In this document: positions 35,713-44,770 of the stretch, piece after piece
Position numbering within the stretch: the stretch's first letter is position 1
How the letters are laid out: each line of letters begins with the position of its first letter
NCBI RefSeq assembly: GCF_036226405.1
Contig: NZ_CP108464.1
Span: 6,262,001-6,326,000 of the forward strand
Length of the DNA stretch: 64,000 nucleotides
Source: Streptomyces sp. NBC_01260
GTDB taxonomy: Bacteria; Actinomycetota; Actinomycetes; Streptomycetales; Streptomycetaceae
Direction of reading: 5' to 3'
Translations under genes and position numbers: made by a program
Notes under the pieces: model-generated
Seen by the model: the letters and a program-made list of their open reading frames with translations, nothing else
Database searches by the model: none
Told to the model about the DNA's origin: nothing

Positions 35713-35779
35713 AGACGGCACATGAAGAGGGCGGGTCACGAACTCCTGGTTCGTGACCCGCCCTCTTCATGTGCCGTCT
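35713..35779. terminator. Very long bidirectional hairpin between RDD and DUF4191 genes
   Basis: Perfect 31-base arms (35713-35743 and 35749-35779) with a five-base loop, located in the 150-base convergent gap. It also contains a less GC-rich centre than usual (CATGAAGAGG). One of the longest uninterrupted stems in the window. Confidence 0.85.
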
Positions 35780-35786
35780 TCGTGCG

Positions 35787-36497
35787 TCAGCGCATCTTTC
35801 CGCCGCGCGGCATCCGCATACCCTTCGGCATCGGGCCCTTCGGCAGCGGCATGTTGCTCATCAGGTCGCCCATCGCGCGCAGCCGGTCGTTGGCGGCGGT
35901 CACCTGGGGGCCGGTCAGGACTCGCGGCAGCTTCAGCATCTTGGTGCGCACCTTCTTGAGCGGCACCTGGCCCTCGTCGTTGCCGACGATGATGTCGTGC
36001 ACGGGTACGTCGACCACGATGCGGGCCATCTTCTTCTTCTCGGCCGCGAGCAGGGTCTTCACCCGGTTCGGGTTGCCCTCGCCCACCAGCACGATGCCCG
36101 CCTTGCCCACGGCGCGGTGGACGACGTCCTGGCTGCGGTTCATCGCGACCGCGGGGGTCGTGGACCAGCCGCGGCCCACGCGGTCCAGCACCGCGGCCGC
36201 AGCGCCCGGCTGCCCCTCCATCTGCCCGAAGGCGGCCCGCTCGGCACGCCGTCCGAAGACGATCGCCATCGCGAGGAGGGCGAGCACGAAGCCCAGGATG
36301 CCCACGTAGATCGGGTGGTTGATCAGGAAACCGATCGCGAGGAGGACACCGAAGGTGACGATTCCCACACCCGCGACGACAAGACCGATCTTGCTGTCGG
36401 TCCGCCTGGTCATCTTGTAGGTCAGGGCGATCTGCTTGAGCCGCCCCGCGTTCTCGGCGCTGTCCGCGCCTTCAGTGGTTTTTGCCTTCCTCGCCAT
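35787..36497 (-). CDS. DUF4191 membrane protein
   Basis: 236 residues. After a charged lead come two adjacent membrane helices (about 38-60 and 65-84, VVAGVGIVTFGVLLAIGFL and YVGILGFVLALLAMAIVFG), then a cytoplasmic domain with RAERAAFGQMEGQPGAAAAVL, GWSTTPAVAMNRSQDVVHR and RVKTLLAAEKKKMARI segments and a Met/Pro/Lys-rich tail. This is the actinobacterial DUF4191 family, regularly encoded next to lipA; function unknown. The genetic neighbourhood suggests a role linked with lipoate or envelope. Confidence 0.92.
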   Translation of the reverse strand: MARKAKTTEGADSAENAGRLKQIALTYKMTRRTDSKIGLVVAGVGIVTFGVLLAIGFLINHPIYVGILGFVLALLAMAIVFGRRAERAAFGQMEGQPGAAAAVLDRVGRGWSTTPAVAMNRSQDVVHRAVGKAGIVLVGEGNPNRVKTLLAAEKKKMARIVVDVPVHDIIVGNDEGQVPLKKVRTKMLKLPRVLTGPQVTAANDRLRAMGDLMSNMPLPKGPMPKGMRMPRGGKMR

Positions 36498-36516
36498 GCA
36501 ATGAAGTTTACGTGGC

Positions 36517-36717
36517 CTAAGAACGGTGCTCGGCCACGGCCTCCAGTACGTACTCGGACTCGACCCGGTCCTTGGCCCGGCGGCGGTCCTCCAGGACGGC
36601 CGTCCAGGCGTTGCGGCGGGCGGTGCGCTGGCCGCTGCTCAGCAGCAGCGACTCGACGGCGCGGAGGGCGTTGGTGACGGTCGGAATGGCGGTGGCGCGT
36701 ACCGGCGCGGCCTGCAT
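36517..36717 (-). CDS. Small conserved hypothetical protein near lipA
   Basis: 66 residues from ATG 36717, with GAGGGGA upstream. Helical, charged (NALRAVESLLLSSGQRTARR, NAWTAVLEDRRRAKDRVESE). Located between lipA and the DUF4191 gene in the same direction, where I recall a similar-sized gene in S. coelicolor. No known domain. Confidence 0.65.
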   Translation of the reverse strand: MQAAPVRATAIPTVTNALRAVESLLLSSGQRTARRNAWTAVLEDRRRAKDRVESEYVLEAVAEHRS

Positions 36718-36869
36718 CGTGGAAGTCCCCTCGGAACGGATGCGCGGACTGAGCGGCGCTCAGTGGGCGGACTGTGTTGCGCGGACTGGATACGGAAGCG
36801 GCGTGGCAGCGGCCGGGAAAGCCACTGCGCCGCGTGCATCCAGGGTCACTGCTCGGTGTTACCAGCGCA

Positions 36870-36883
36870 TGACCGGTCGGTCA
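36870..36883. promoter_or_regulatory. Operator-like palindrome upstream of the small gene
   Basis: TGACCG-GT-CGGTCA, 153 bases before the ATG of the 66-residue protein. It lies in 36718-36919, which otherwise shows no gene. No regulator can be assigned. Confidence 0.3.
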
Positions 36884-36919
36884 AACACCAATGAAACCTT
36901 GATATGGGCGCCGCGCACG

Positions 36920-36973
36920 TCGGCGCGGCCCATCCGCGCCTCCGACCTGCGAGGAGCGGACGGGCCGCGCCGA
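36920..36973 (-). terminator. Hairpin terminator of lipA
   Basis: 18-base arms (36920-36937 and 36956-36973) with a single G-U type mismatch, 38 bases after the lipA stop codon. Confidence 0.7.
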
Positions 36974-37011
36974 ATCAGTTATTACTGTTCAGTAGCTTCT
37001 TGTGCCCGGTT

Positions 37012-37992
37012 TCACACGGACGTCTGCTGCGCGGCCGGTGCGGTGGCGGTGGCGCCGCGCCGCTCGATCGCCTGCTGGAAGAGCCGGCCCGCGCGGTACG
37101 AGGAACGGACCAGCGGCCCGGACATCACACCGGAGTAGCCGATCGCGTCGGCCTCGTCCTTGAGCTCCACGAACTCGTGCGGCTTCACCCAGCGCTCGAC
37201 CGGGTGGTGGCGCGGGGTCGGCCGCAGGTACTGCGTGATCGTGATGAGCTCGCAACCCGCGTCGTGCAGGTCCCGGAGTGCCTGGCTGACTTCCTCGCGG
37301 GTCTCGCCCATGCCGAGGATCAGGTTGGACTTGGTCACCAGACCGGCCTCACGGGCCCGGGTGATGACCTCCAGGGAACGCTCGTACCGGAAGCCGGGGC
37401 GGATCCGCTTGAAGATCCGCGGCACCGTCTCCACGTTGTGCCCCAGCACCTCGGGGCGCGAGGAGAAGACCTCGGCGAGCTGCGCGGGCTCTGCGTTGAA
37501 GTCGGGGATCAGCAGCTCCACCTTGGTGTGGCCGGTCTCCCGCTCCGCCGTCAGCGCGTGGATCTGGCGCACGGTCTCCGCGTACAGCCAGGCGCCGCCG
37601 TCCTCCAGGTCGTCGCGGGCGACGCCGGTGATGGTGGCGTAGTTCAGGTCCATCGTGACGACGGACTCACCGACGCGGCGGGGCTCGTCCCGGTCCAGCT
37701 CCTGGGGCTTGCCCGTGTCGATCTGGCAGAAGTCACAGCGCCGGGTGCACTGGTCGCCGCCGATGAGGAACGTGGCCTCGCGGTCCTCCCAGCACTCGAA
37801 GATGTTGGGGCAGCCCGCCTCCTGGCACACCGTGTGCAGACCCTCGCTCTTCACGAGCTTCTGCAGCTGGTTGTACTCGGGGCCCATCTTCGCCCGGGTT
37901 TTGATCCACTCGGGCTTCCGCTCGATGGGGGTCTGGCTGTTCCGGACCTCAAGGCGCAGCATCTTGCGCCCGTCGGGTGCGACAGCGGACAC
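37012..37992 (-). CDS. lipA: Lipoyl synthase (radical SAM)
   Basis: 326 residues. Inserts two sulfur atoms into octanoyl groups on lipoyl domains of dehydrogenase E2 subunits and GcvH. Start GTG 37992 with GGGGAG seven bases upstream gives the usual [14 protein letters not shown]-terminus; the open frame upstream is discounted. Auxiliary cluster motif [12 protein letters not shown] (about 56-67), radical SAM motif CTRRCDFC (about 82-89), and GQ-type SAM contact ([11 protein letters not shown] near 225) are all present, as is the C-terminal RSSYRAG with the Ser that caps the auxiliary cluster. Works after LipB; its main clients, SucB-type E2 subunits, are encoded 13 kb away. Confidence 0.98.
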   Translation of the reverse strand: MSAVAPDGRKMLRLEVRNSQTPIERKPEWIKTRAKMGPEYNQLQKLVKSEGLHTVCQEAGCPNIFECWEDREATFLIGGDQCTRRCDFCQIDTGKPQELDRDEPRRVGESVVTMDLNYATITGVARDDLEDGGAWLYAETVRQIHALTAERETGHTKVELLIPDFNAEPAQLAEVFSSRPEVLGHNVETVPRIFKRIRPGFRYERSLEVITRAREAGLVTKSNLILGMGETREEVSQALRDLHDAGCELITITQYLRPTPRHHPVERWVKPHEFVELKDEADAIGYSGVMSGPLVRSSYRAGRLFQQAIERRGATATAPAAQQTSV

Positions 37993-38124
37993 TCCGGCAC
38001 TCCCCTTTGCTTTCACTGCATTGGATTCTTCGGCGAACACCAGGGTACGCCCGTAGTTCATACGGCTTTACGTCTGCCCAACCTGTGGCCGGCAGGGCCT
38101 ATTCCCGGAGCGGTGTTCCGAGCG

Positions 38125-38937
38125 TCACGCCGTGGCCACGGCATCGGCCGCGCGCTCGATGGTGCGCGGGGCCGGCTCGGCGTTCTCCAGGACGTCCCTG
38201 AGGTGCTTCTCGACGACCGGGAGCACGTCCGCGATTCCGAGGTCGCGGCCCAGCTCGTACGCGAGCGAGGTGACGCCCGCGTCCCGGATGCCGCACGGCA
38301 CGATCCGGTCGAACGAGGTGTTGTCCGGGTTCACGTTGAGCGCGAAACCGTGCATGGTCACGCCCTTGGCGACCCGGATGCCGATGGCGGCCAGCTTGCG
38401 GTCCTCGCGGCGCTGGCCGGCGTTGGACGGGGCGTACTCGGGGCCGTTCAGCCGGGCGTCGAACTCCTCGTCCCGGAGCCTCGGGTCGAAGTCGAGGGAG
38501 AGGCCGCCGATCGCCGGACGCTCCTCGACCGGGTCACCGAGCACCCAGACGCCGCTGCGGCCCTCGACCCGGCTGGTCCCCACCCCGAACTCGGCCGCCG
38601 TACGGATCAGCGCCTCCTCCAGACGGCGGACGTGCGCGACCACGTCCACCGGGCGAGGCAGCTTCTGGATCGGGTAGCCGACCAGCTGGCCCGGTCCGTG
38701 CCAGGTGATCTTGCCGCCGCGGTCCACGTCGATGACCGGCGTGCCGTCCAGGGGGCGCTCGCTGTCCGCCGTGCGCCGGCCGGCCGTGTAGACGGGCGGG
38801 TGCTCCAGCAGCAGGCAGGTGTCGGGGACGGTGTCCTCGAACCGTGCCGCGTGCACCTCGCGCTGCTTCTGCCAGGCCTCCTGGTAGTCGACGGCTTCCT
38901 CGCCGAACCCCAGACGGACGAACCGAAGCTCAGTCAC
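38125..38937 (-). CDS. lipB: Octanoyl-[acyl-carrier-protein]:protein octanoyltransferase
   Basis: 270 residues from GTG 38937. Moves octanoate from ACP to the lipoyl-domain lysine. Conserved parts: [14 protein letters not shown] (about 42-55), [16 protein letters not shown] (about 74-89), [16 protein letters not shown] with the catalytic Lys (about 184) and the nucleophilic Cys in [11 protein letters not shown] (about 216). Located just upstream of lipA with 132 bases between, so the pair may be co-transcribed. Ribosome site AAGGAGA is somewhat distant. Divergent from the NsdA-like regulator gene. Confidence 0.97.
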   Translation of the reverse strand: MTELRFVRLGFGEEAVDYQEAWQKQREVHAARFEDTVPDTCLLLEHPPVYTAGRRTADSERPLDGTPVIDVDRGGKITWHGPGQLVGYPIQKLPRPVDVVAHVRRLEEALIRTAAEFGVGTSRVEGRSGVWVLGDPVEERPAIGGLSLDFDPRLRDEEFDARLNGPEYAPSNAGQRREDRKLAAIGIRVAKGVTMHGFALNVNPDNTSFDRIVPCGIRDAGVTSLAYELGRDLGIADVLPVVEKHLRDVLENAEPAPRTIERAADAVATA

Positions 38938-39202
38938 GGCAGCAGCCTTTCTCCTTGCGGTGCCGCGGCCGGGGGGTGTCCCCGGCGCCACGTCACCATG
39001 CACCGAATCGCGCCTCCCGCAACTGTACGACCGGTCCCGGATTGTCGGCCCGGCAGGTTGTTCCCGTCAGCGTCCCCGCAATCCTCACACGATCGGATGA
39101 ATGTGAAGCGAACGTGGCCGTGGTCGCCCCGCAGGCCGCTAAATTCGCGCCGTTCCATAAGGGCTGCCCGCCCGGCCCCGAAGGCAGGAGACCGTACAGC
39201 TG

Positions 39203-40933
39203 ATGTCGGAACGACCTCCGCAGCGCACCCCCAACCGCCGACTCGCCTCGCTCATCACCGAAGCCGGATTCTCCAACGCCGGCCTCGCCCGCCGGGTGGA
39301 CCAGCTCGGCCTCGAACACGGCCTCGACCTGCGGTACGACAAGACCTCCGTGACCCGCTGGCTGCGCGGCCAGCAGCCGCGGGGGACCACCCCGGCACTG
39401 ATCGCGGAGGTGTTCACCCGGCGGCTGGGGCGCAGACTCTCCGCCCAGGACCTGGGCCTCGACGCCTGCGCTCCCGTCTACGCGGGCCTGGAGTTCGCCG
39501 CCACCCCCGCCGAGGCGGTCGACATCGTCAGCGGACTCTGGCGGAAGGACTCCGGCAGCCATGCGGAGCTGCGGAAGATCGCCTTCACCCCGGCAGGACT
39601 GGTCGTCCCCAGCCGGGACTGGCTGATCGGCCGGGCGGACGAGTGGGTGGGGCGCGGTGTCGAGCCCGGAGCGGTCGTGGGCGCGGCCGGCGGACCGGTG
39701 AGGGCCGGCGGCGGGGCTCCCGGCCCCGGCGGCCGGACACACGGTGTCCAGGCGGTCGGCGGGCCACGTGGGGCGTCCGGACTGAACGGGACGTACGGCA
39801 CCGGAGCGAACGGGCACTCCGGGAGCGCCGGACTCACCGCGTCCGGCGGCCTCGGCGGCGCTCTGGGCGCGGTGCCCGAACAGGGCGGCACCCCCGCCCT
39901 CGGCGGCCGTCCGGGTCACCGGGGCCCCGCTGCGCCCCGGCTCCCCGGCTCACCCGCGCTCCCCGCCCCGGCGGGCTCCCCGGTACCGCCGGGCGTCCCC
40001 CGGCAGCGGCAGACCGACCGGTGCTCCGGCCAGAAGGTCGGCAGCGGCGACGTCGCCGCTCTGCGGTCGGTCGCCGAGCTCTTCCGCACCCTCGACCACG
40101 CATACGGCGGCGGCCACGCCCGGCAGGCCCTGGTCCGGTACCTGGAGCACGAGACGGAACCGATGCTGCGCGGCACGTACAGCGAGGCCACCGGACGCCG
40201 ACTGTTCGCCGCCGCCGCCGATCTGACCCGCCTCGCGGGCTGGACCTCGTACGACATCGCGGCGCACGGGCTCGCCCAGCGCTACTTCGTCCAGTCCTTA
40301 CGCCTCGCCCAGGCCGCCGGGGACCGGGCCTACGGCAGCTACGTCCTGATCACCATGAGCAGGCAGGCGGTCTACCTCGGACACGGCAGGGAAGCGGTGC
40401 AGCTGGCGCGGGTGGCTCAGCAGGGCATCGGCTCGGCTGCGCCGAACGCGGTCCTGGCCCTGCTGCACGCGGTCGAGGCGCGCGGCCACGGAGTGCTCGG
40501 GGAGGCCAAGGCCTGCGCGGCCTCACTGGCGCGGGCGGAGCGCGCGCTGGAGGTCTCCCGCCTCGGGGACGAGGTGCCGCACTGGGCGCGCTACTTCGAC
40601 GAGGCCCAGCTCGCCGACGAGTTCGGGCACTGCCACCGGGACCTCCAGCAGTACCGGGCCGCCGCGCAGCACGCGGAGCGCTCGCTCCAGCTTCGCGCCC
40701 CCGCGTACGCCCGCAGCCGGCTGTTCTGCCGGGTGGTGCTGGCCTCCGCGCGGCTCGGCCTCGGTGAGCTCGACCAGGCCTGCAGGCTGGGCGCGGAGGC
40801 CGCTCAGCAGGCCGCCGAGATGCGATCGGTGCGCGCCACGGAGTACGTACGGGACTTCGAGCGCCGGCTCGAACCGTTCCGGGACGCCGCCCCCGTGCGC
40901 GGATACCGCGAGCGGGTTGCTGCACTCGGGTGA
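39203..40933 (+). CDS. NsdA-like developmental regulator containing a TTA codon
   Basis: 576 residues. The N-terminus (TPNRRLASLITEAGFSNAGLARRV then LRYDKTSVTRWLRGQQPRGTTP) is the XRE-like DNA-binding section of the NsdA family, which in S. coelicolor restrains sporulation and antibiotic production. Residues about 150-275 are a Gly/Ala/Pro-rich low-complexity insertion, then TPR-like helices (ALVRYLEHETEPM, LVITMSRQAVYLGHGREAVQLARVAQQG broken into repeats) to the end. Codon 366 (40298-40300) is TTA, the only in-frame TTA I found in the window, so translation should require the bldA tRNA. Start ATG 39203, GGAG 13 bases upstream. Ends ahead of a hairpin shared with the convergent gene. Confidence 0.9.
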   Translation: MSERPPQRTPNRRLASLITEAGFSNAGLARRVDQLGLEHGLDLRYDKTSVTRWLRGQQPRGTTPALIAEVFTRRLGRRLSAQDLGLDACAPVYAGLEFAATPAEAVDIVSGLWRKDSGSHAELRKIAFTPAGLVVPSRDWLIGRADEWVGRGVEPGAVVGAAGGPVRAGGGAPGPGGRTHGVQAVGGPRGASGLNGTYGTGANGHSGSAGLTASGGLGGALGAVPEQGGTPALGGRPGHRGPAAPRLPGSPALPAPAGSPVPPGVPRQRQTDRCSGQKVGSGDVAALRSVAELFRTLDHAYGGGHARQALVRYLEHETEPMLRGTYSEATGRRLFAAAADLTRLAGWTSYDIAAHGLAQRYFVQSLRLAQAAGDRAYGSYVLITMSRQAVYLGHGREAVQLARVAQQGIGSAAPNAVLALLHAVEARGHGVLGEAKACAASLARAERALEVSRLGDEVPHWARYFDEAQLADEFGHCHRDLQQYRAAAQHAERSLQLRAPAYARSRLFCRVVLASARLGLGELDQACRLGAEAAQQAAEMRSVRATEYVRDFERRLEPFRDAAPVRGYRERVAALG

Positions 40934-40946
40934 GACCGGCGCCCGA

Positions 40947-40978
40947 TCCCCCGGGCCGCCCCTAAGCGGCCCGGGGGA
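40947..40978. terminator. Hairpin overlapping the 3' end of the amine-oxidase-like gene
   Basis: Thirteen-base arms (40947-40959 and 40966-40978) with loop CCCTAA. The stop codon of the convergent flavoprotein gene is in the loop and its last codons in one arm, so the terminator for the regulator gene is partly coding DNA. Confidence 0.75.
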
Positions 40979-42311
40979 GTGCGGCGGCGTTTCCGTACCC
41001 GGGCCGTACGCCCAGGTCGGTGAGGATCGCCTCGGCGGCGCGGCGGGCCGAGAACAGCGCCCCCTGGACCGTGCTCGTGTCCCGGTGGTCGCCGCACACG
41101 TACAGGCCCGCGAGCAGCCGGACCGGGCGGTGCGGGTCGTGCGGGGCCTCCATCGCGGGCACCGCCTCCGGGTCGTGGTGGACGGCCAGCAGCTCCCAGT
41201 CGTCGGTGGGCGTGCCGTACAGCGCGGCGAGATGGGCGCGGACCGCGCGGTCCGGACCGGGCGGCGGGGTGCCGAGCACCGTCGAGCTGATCAGCGTCCG
41301 GCCGTGCGGGGCGCGCGCGGGGTCGACCTCGCTCATTACCGCGGTGTGCGCGACCGGGCTCGCGCGGTCGGCGTCCAGTACCAGCGACGCCCCGGTCGGC
41401 GGGGGAGCGGGGGCGGTGTGGTGAAGCACCGTCACCGGGCGGAAGGACGGCACCCGCAGACCGGGCAGCAGTTCGGCGGCGGCGCCCGCGCCGGTGGCCA
41501 GCAGCAGTGAGCGGCAGCCCAGTTCGCCGTGCTCCTTGGTGCGCACCGAGGTGATGTCGGCGGCCGTGACCTGCACGCCCGTCCGTACGGTGCCGGGCGG
41601 CAGCGCCGCCGCCAGCAGTTCGGGCAGCGTCCCCGAACCTCCCGACGGTACGCAGAGCCTGCCGCTCGCATAGCTGCGCAGGGCGAGATCGGCGCACCGG
41701 CTGGACGTGGTGAGTCCGGGGTCGCTGAGCAGCGCGGTGAGCAGGGGGCGCACAAAGTCGTTGAGCGTACGGGAGGACAGGCCGCGGCCCGACAGGGCTT
41801 CGAGCGCGGTCCGTTCGGGCCGGGCCAGGACGCGGGCCCGGGGGGTGGCGGCGAGGCGGGACAGCGCCGCGCCGAGCCTGGCCTGGTCGATCGCGCCGCC
41901 CATGACCCCGGTGATGGTCCCGCCCAGCGGTGTCCGGGGGGCGCTTGCGAGGGCGCGCGCCGCCTTGAGCGCACCCCGGGCGTTGCGCGCGCCCCGTGCG
42001 CTCCGTATCTCCCCGGTCCGGTAGCGGCGGCCCTCGCTGTGGACGAGCACGCCGGGGGCGAAGTTCCGCAGGACGAGTCCGCCGAGTTCCGGTGCCGCGT
42101 ACAGCTCGGGATACGAGGTGTTGAGGAGCGGGCCGAGGCGGTCGAGCCGGAACCCGTCCACCTCCTCGGTCAGCATCCGGCCGCCGACCCGGGGGCCGGC
42201 TTCCAGGACGCTGACGCTCACTCCCGCACTGGTCAGTCGGTGGGCCGCTGACAGGCCGGCGATCCCTGCCCCGATGATGACGACGTCCGCGTGGTGTGCC
42301 GTGCTGAGCAC
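40962..42311 (-). CDS. FAD-dependent amine-oxidase / protoporphyrinogen-oxidase-like protein
   Basis: 449 residues from GTG 42311, GGGGAGGG upstream. N-terminal dinucleotide-binding fold DVVIIGAGIAGLSAAHRL (about 8-25), the second FAD motif GPRVGGRML (about 40-48) and a C-terminal FAD-binding end (GLYVCGDHRDTSTVQGALFSA split near 405-425) fit the NAD(P)-binding-like amine oxidase superfamily. The central region is divergent, and no heme genes lie nearby, so it is not confidently HemY; carotenoid- or amine-type oxidoreduction is possible. The last residues lie in a terminator hairpin. Confidence 0.88.
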   Translation of the reverse strand: MLSTAHHADVVIIGAGIAGLSAAHRLTSAGVSVSVLEAGPRVGGRMLTEEVDGFRLDRLGPLLNTSYPELYAAPELGGLVLRNFAPGVLVHSEGRRYRTGEIRSARGARNARGALKAARALASAPRTPLGGTITGVMGGAIDQARLGAALSRLAATPRARVLARPERTALEALSGRGLSSRTLNDFVRPLLTALLSDPGLTTSSRCADLALRSYASGRLCVPSGGSGTLPELLAAALPPGTVRTGVQVTAADITSVRTKEHGELGCRSLLLATGAGAAAELLPGLRVPSFRPVTVLHHTAPAPPPTGASLVLDADRASPVAHTAVMSEVDPARAPHGRTLISSTVLGTPPPGPDRAVRAHLAALYGTPTDDWELLAVHHDPEAVPAMEAPHDPHRPVRLLAGLYVCGDHRDTSTVQGALFSARRAAEAILTDLGVRPGYGNAAALPRAA

Positions 42312-42494
42312 GTGCCCTCCCCGAGTCGGCGCAATTGGTGGGAGGCTCTTGCCCTCAACAGGCCACCGGAATGCGCGAGTTCGCCATGAGGCTAGGAGTG
42401 CGGCCGGATATTGGCGCAGTCGCGCGCACCGGGGCACCGGTGCACGGGGTCGCACATCCGTCTGAATTGGCCGACGGGTGGGGTTCCTGGCGTT

Positions 42495-42525
42495 GCCGGG
42501 ACTTCCGGGGTTCGGGAGTCCCGGC
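42495..42525 (-). terminator. Hairpin after the SDR epimerase gene
   Basis: GCCGGGACT (42495-42503) and AGTCCCGGC (42517-42525), 49 bases after the stop on the minus strand, in the 262-base gap before the flavoprotein start, which otherwise holds its promoter. Confidence 0.55.
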
Positions 42526-42573
42526 TTCCGGGGGTGGCGGCGGGCCCGCCGCCACGGCTCGGAGCGGGCCGGA

Positions 42574-43473
42574 TCAGCGCAGTGCCGCCCGGACGGCGGC
42601 GTCGATCCCGGGGAAGGCGAACGAGAATCCCGCGTCCAGCAGCCGCCCCGGCAGCACCCGCTGACTACCCAGCACATCCTCGGCGAAGTCGCCCAGGGCG
42701 ATCCGCAGCGCCGGTGCGGGCGCGGTGAAGAGCGTCGGCCGGTGCAGCACCCGGCCCATCGCCGCCGTCACCTCGGCGTTGGTGACGGGGTCGGGGCCGG
42801 TCAGATTCACCGGTCCGGACAGCTCCGGGGTGTCGAGGATGTGCCGCATGGCCGCGATGTGGTCGTGCAGCGCGATGAAGCTCCAGTACTGCCGTCCGTT
42901 GCCCAGCCGCCCGCCGAGCCCGGCCCGGAAGAGCGGGAAGAGCCGGCCCCAGGCCCCGCCCTCCCGGGCGACGACCAGTCCGGTGCGGGCGTGCACGGTC
43001 CGCACCCCGGCCTCCTCCGCGGCGGCCGTGGCCTCTTCCCACTCCACGCACACCGATGGCAGGAACCCGTCGCCGGGCGGTGCGCTCTCGTCGACCGCCC
43101 GGTCCCCGGTGTCGCCGTAGAAGCCGATCGCGGACCCGGCCAGCAGCACCCTCGGCGGTGTGTCGAGCGAGGCGACGGCCTCCGCGATCGCGGCGGTGCC
43201 CAGCACCCGGCTGTCCCGGATCTCGCGCTTGTACGCCTCGGTCCAGCGGTGGTCGCCCACCCCGGCCCCGGCGAGGTGGACGACGGCGTCGCAGCCCACC
43301 AGTCCGGCCACGTCGACGTAACTGCGTTTCGGGTCCCACTCCACCTCGTCGCCGGACCGGGCCGGGTGCCGGACCAGCCGGACCACCTCGTGCCCGTCGG
43401 CCCGCAGGGAGCGCACGAGGGCCGCTCCGATGAGTCCGGTCGATCCGGTGACGGCGATACGGGAGCGCAGCAT
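42574..43473 (-). CDS. TIGR01777-family SDR epimerase
   Basis: 299 residues. Extended SDR with N-terminal nucleotide motif TGSTGLIGAAL (about 9-19), VHLAGAGVGDHRW (about 66-78), the active-site-region Tyr in GSAIGFYGDTGD (about 112-123), and the C-terminal DUF1731 (NLTGPDPVTN, then LLDAGFSFAFPGIDAAVRAAL). Such proteins resemble the cell division inhibitor SulA-like epimerases; substrate unknown. Divergent from the GNAT gene by 53 bases. Confidence 0.93.
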   Translation of the reverse strand: MLRSRIAVTGSTGLIGAALVRSLRADGHEVVRLVRHPARSGDEVEWDPKRSYVDVAGLVGCDAVVHLAGAGVGDHRWTEAYKREIRDSRVLGTAAIAEAVASLDTPPRVLLAGSAIGFYGDTGDRAVDESAPPGDGFLPSVCVEWEEATAAAEEAGVRTVHARTGLVVAREGGAWGRLFPLFRAGLGGRLGNGRQYWSFIALHDHIAAMRHILDTPELSGPVNLTGPDPVTNAEVTAAMGRVLHRPTLFTAPAPALRIALGDFAEDVLGSQRVLPGRLLDAGFSFAFPGIDAAVRAALR

Positions 43474-43526
43474 GGTGCCATCCTGCCGTACGGACCGGGC
43501 AGGGGCGGCGTGGCACAGTTGCGCGC

Positions 43527-44054
43527 ATGTCCGAGATTCCCGCGCACCCGGCCCACCCCGTCCGTCCCTCGGTCCTCTCCGACGAAGCCGCTCTCGGTGA
43601 ACTCGACCGCTCCACCTGGTCGACGCTGCACGCCGTGTCGCCGAGGCCGCAGCCGCCGTACCCGCCGTTCTTCGACGACAGCCACCGGCCGCCGGACTTC
43701 CTGGTGGCCGAGGCACGGGACGCGGCGGGCGAGGTGCGGCTGGCCGGGTACACCAGGCTGGTCCCGCCGACCCCGCTGGCCTGCAATACGCACGTACGCC
43801 AGATACAGGGCCTGGCCGTGGCCGACTGGGCGCGCGGCCGGGGGATCGCCAGGGGGCTGCTGCGGGCCGCGATGGCGGTGGCGCGGAACCAGGGCGCTAA
43901 CCGGATCACCCTGCGGGTACTCGGGCACAACACGCCCGCGCGTGCGCTGTACGCGTCGGAGGGGTTCGTCGTCGAGGGAGTGCTGCCCAGTGAGTTCTTC
44001 CTGGGCGGGCGCTATGTCGACGATGTGCTGATGGGGCGTTCGCTCGCTCCTTGA
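43527..44054 (+). CDS. GNAT-family N-acetyltransferase
   Basis: 175 residues. Acetyl-CoA-binding motif A is clear: IQGLAVADWARGRGIARGLL (about 92-111) with R/G-x-x-G-x-G/A as RGRGIA, followed by motif B (NTPARALYASEGFVVEG). Substrate cannot be predicted. No ribosome site before ATG 43527, so possibly leaderless; divergent from the SDR epimerase gene. Confidence 0.92.
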   Translation: MSEIPAHPAHPVRPSVLSDEAALGELDRSTWSTLHAVSPRPQPPYPPFFDDSHRPPDFLVAEARDAAGEVRLAGYTRLVPPTPLACNTHVRQIQGLAVADWARGRGIARGLLRAAMAVARNQGANRITLRVLGHNTPARALYASEGFVVEGVLPSEFFLGGRYVDDVLMGRSLAP

Positions 44055-44079
44055 GCGGGTCGCCGCTCAGGCTCTCCGC

Positions 44080-44709
44080 TCAGGCCGTGAACAGCCGCAT
44101 TCCGCCGGTGAGTTCATGCAGACAGCGCACCGCGAGGTCGGCGGGGGAGCCGGCCCCGGTCGTCGGGGCGTCCGTGCCCGCCCATGTCTCCAGCGCCACC
44201 CGCACCGCGTCCGTGGCGGCCGCGGCGGCGAGCCGGATCTCCAGCGGGTCCGCCCCGTCGCCCGCCAGCCGGGTCAGCACCGGCAGCAGCCGCTCCTCCG
44301 AATCCTGGTTGACTCGGTACCAGACGGCCCGTAGCGCCGGATCGTCCTGCGCTGCCCGCAGCAGCCCGCGCGTCTGGCCGAGCTGCTCCGTGGCGTGCTC
44401 GTCGCCCGGACTCAGCGCCTCCGTGACCGCCCGTTCCAGGACACCGGCGAGCGGGGCGCCCGGCTCCGCCGCCCCGAGCAGCGCCTGCCAGCGTTCGGCG
44501 CCGCCGGTGAGCAGCGGCCCCACCGCGTCCTGCTTCGAGCGGAAGTAGCGGTAGAAGGTGCGCAGCGCGACGCCCGCCCGGTGGGCGATGTCCTCCGCCG
44601 TGGTGCCGTCGGGCCCGCGCTCGGCGAAGAGCGCGGCGGCCGCGCGTGCGATGTCCAGCTGGGTCGCGGCCTTGCGGCGTTCGGTGAGTGACGGCTGCTG
44701 GGGGCTCAT
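44080..44709 (-). CDS. TetR-family regulator divergent from an SDR gene
   Basis: 209 residues. N-terminal helix-turn-helix ([21 protein letters not shown], recognition helix about 44-62) followed by [10 protein letters not shown]; the ligand domain is of the TetR_C type with a conserved middle helix. ATG 44709 lies 140 bases from the divergent SDR gene. A TGGCA-n5-TGCCA palindrome in between is its likely operator, so it presumably represses the SDR gene. Confidence 0.92.
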   Translation of the reverse strand: MSPQQPSLTERRKAATQLDIARAAAALFAERGPDGTTAEDIAHRAGVALRTFYRYFRSKQDAVGPLLTGGAERWQALLGAAEPGAPLAGVLERAVTEALSPGDEHATEQLGQTRGLLRAAQDDPALRAVWYRVNQDSEERLLPVLTRLAGDGADPLEIRLAAAAATDAVRVALETWAGTDAPTTGAGSPADLAVRCLHELTGGMRLFTA

Positions 44710-44770
44710 TCCCCGCAGATTACCCCGGCCGGGCCCGATCCGCATCGATCTGATGCGCACAATGCCGTCA

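Noticed and set aside
36904..40767. A 1287-codon open frame on the plus strand across lipA, lipB and the regulator
   Set aside because: lipA and lipB on the opposite strand have all catalytic motifs; this frame has none.
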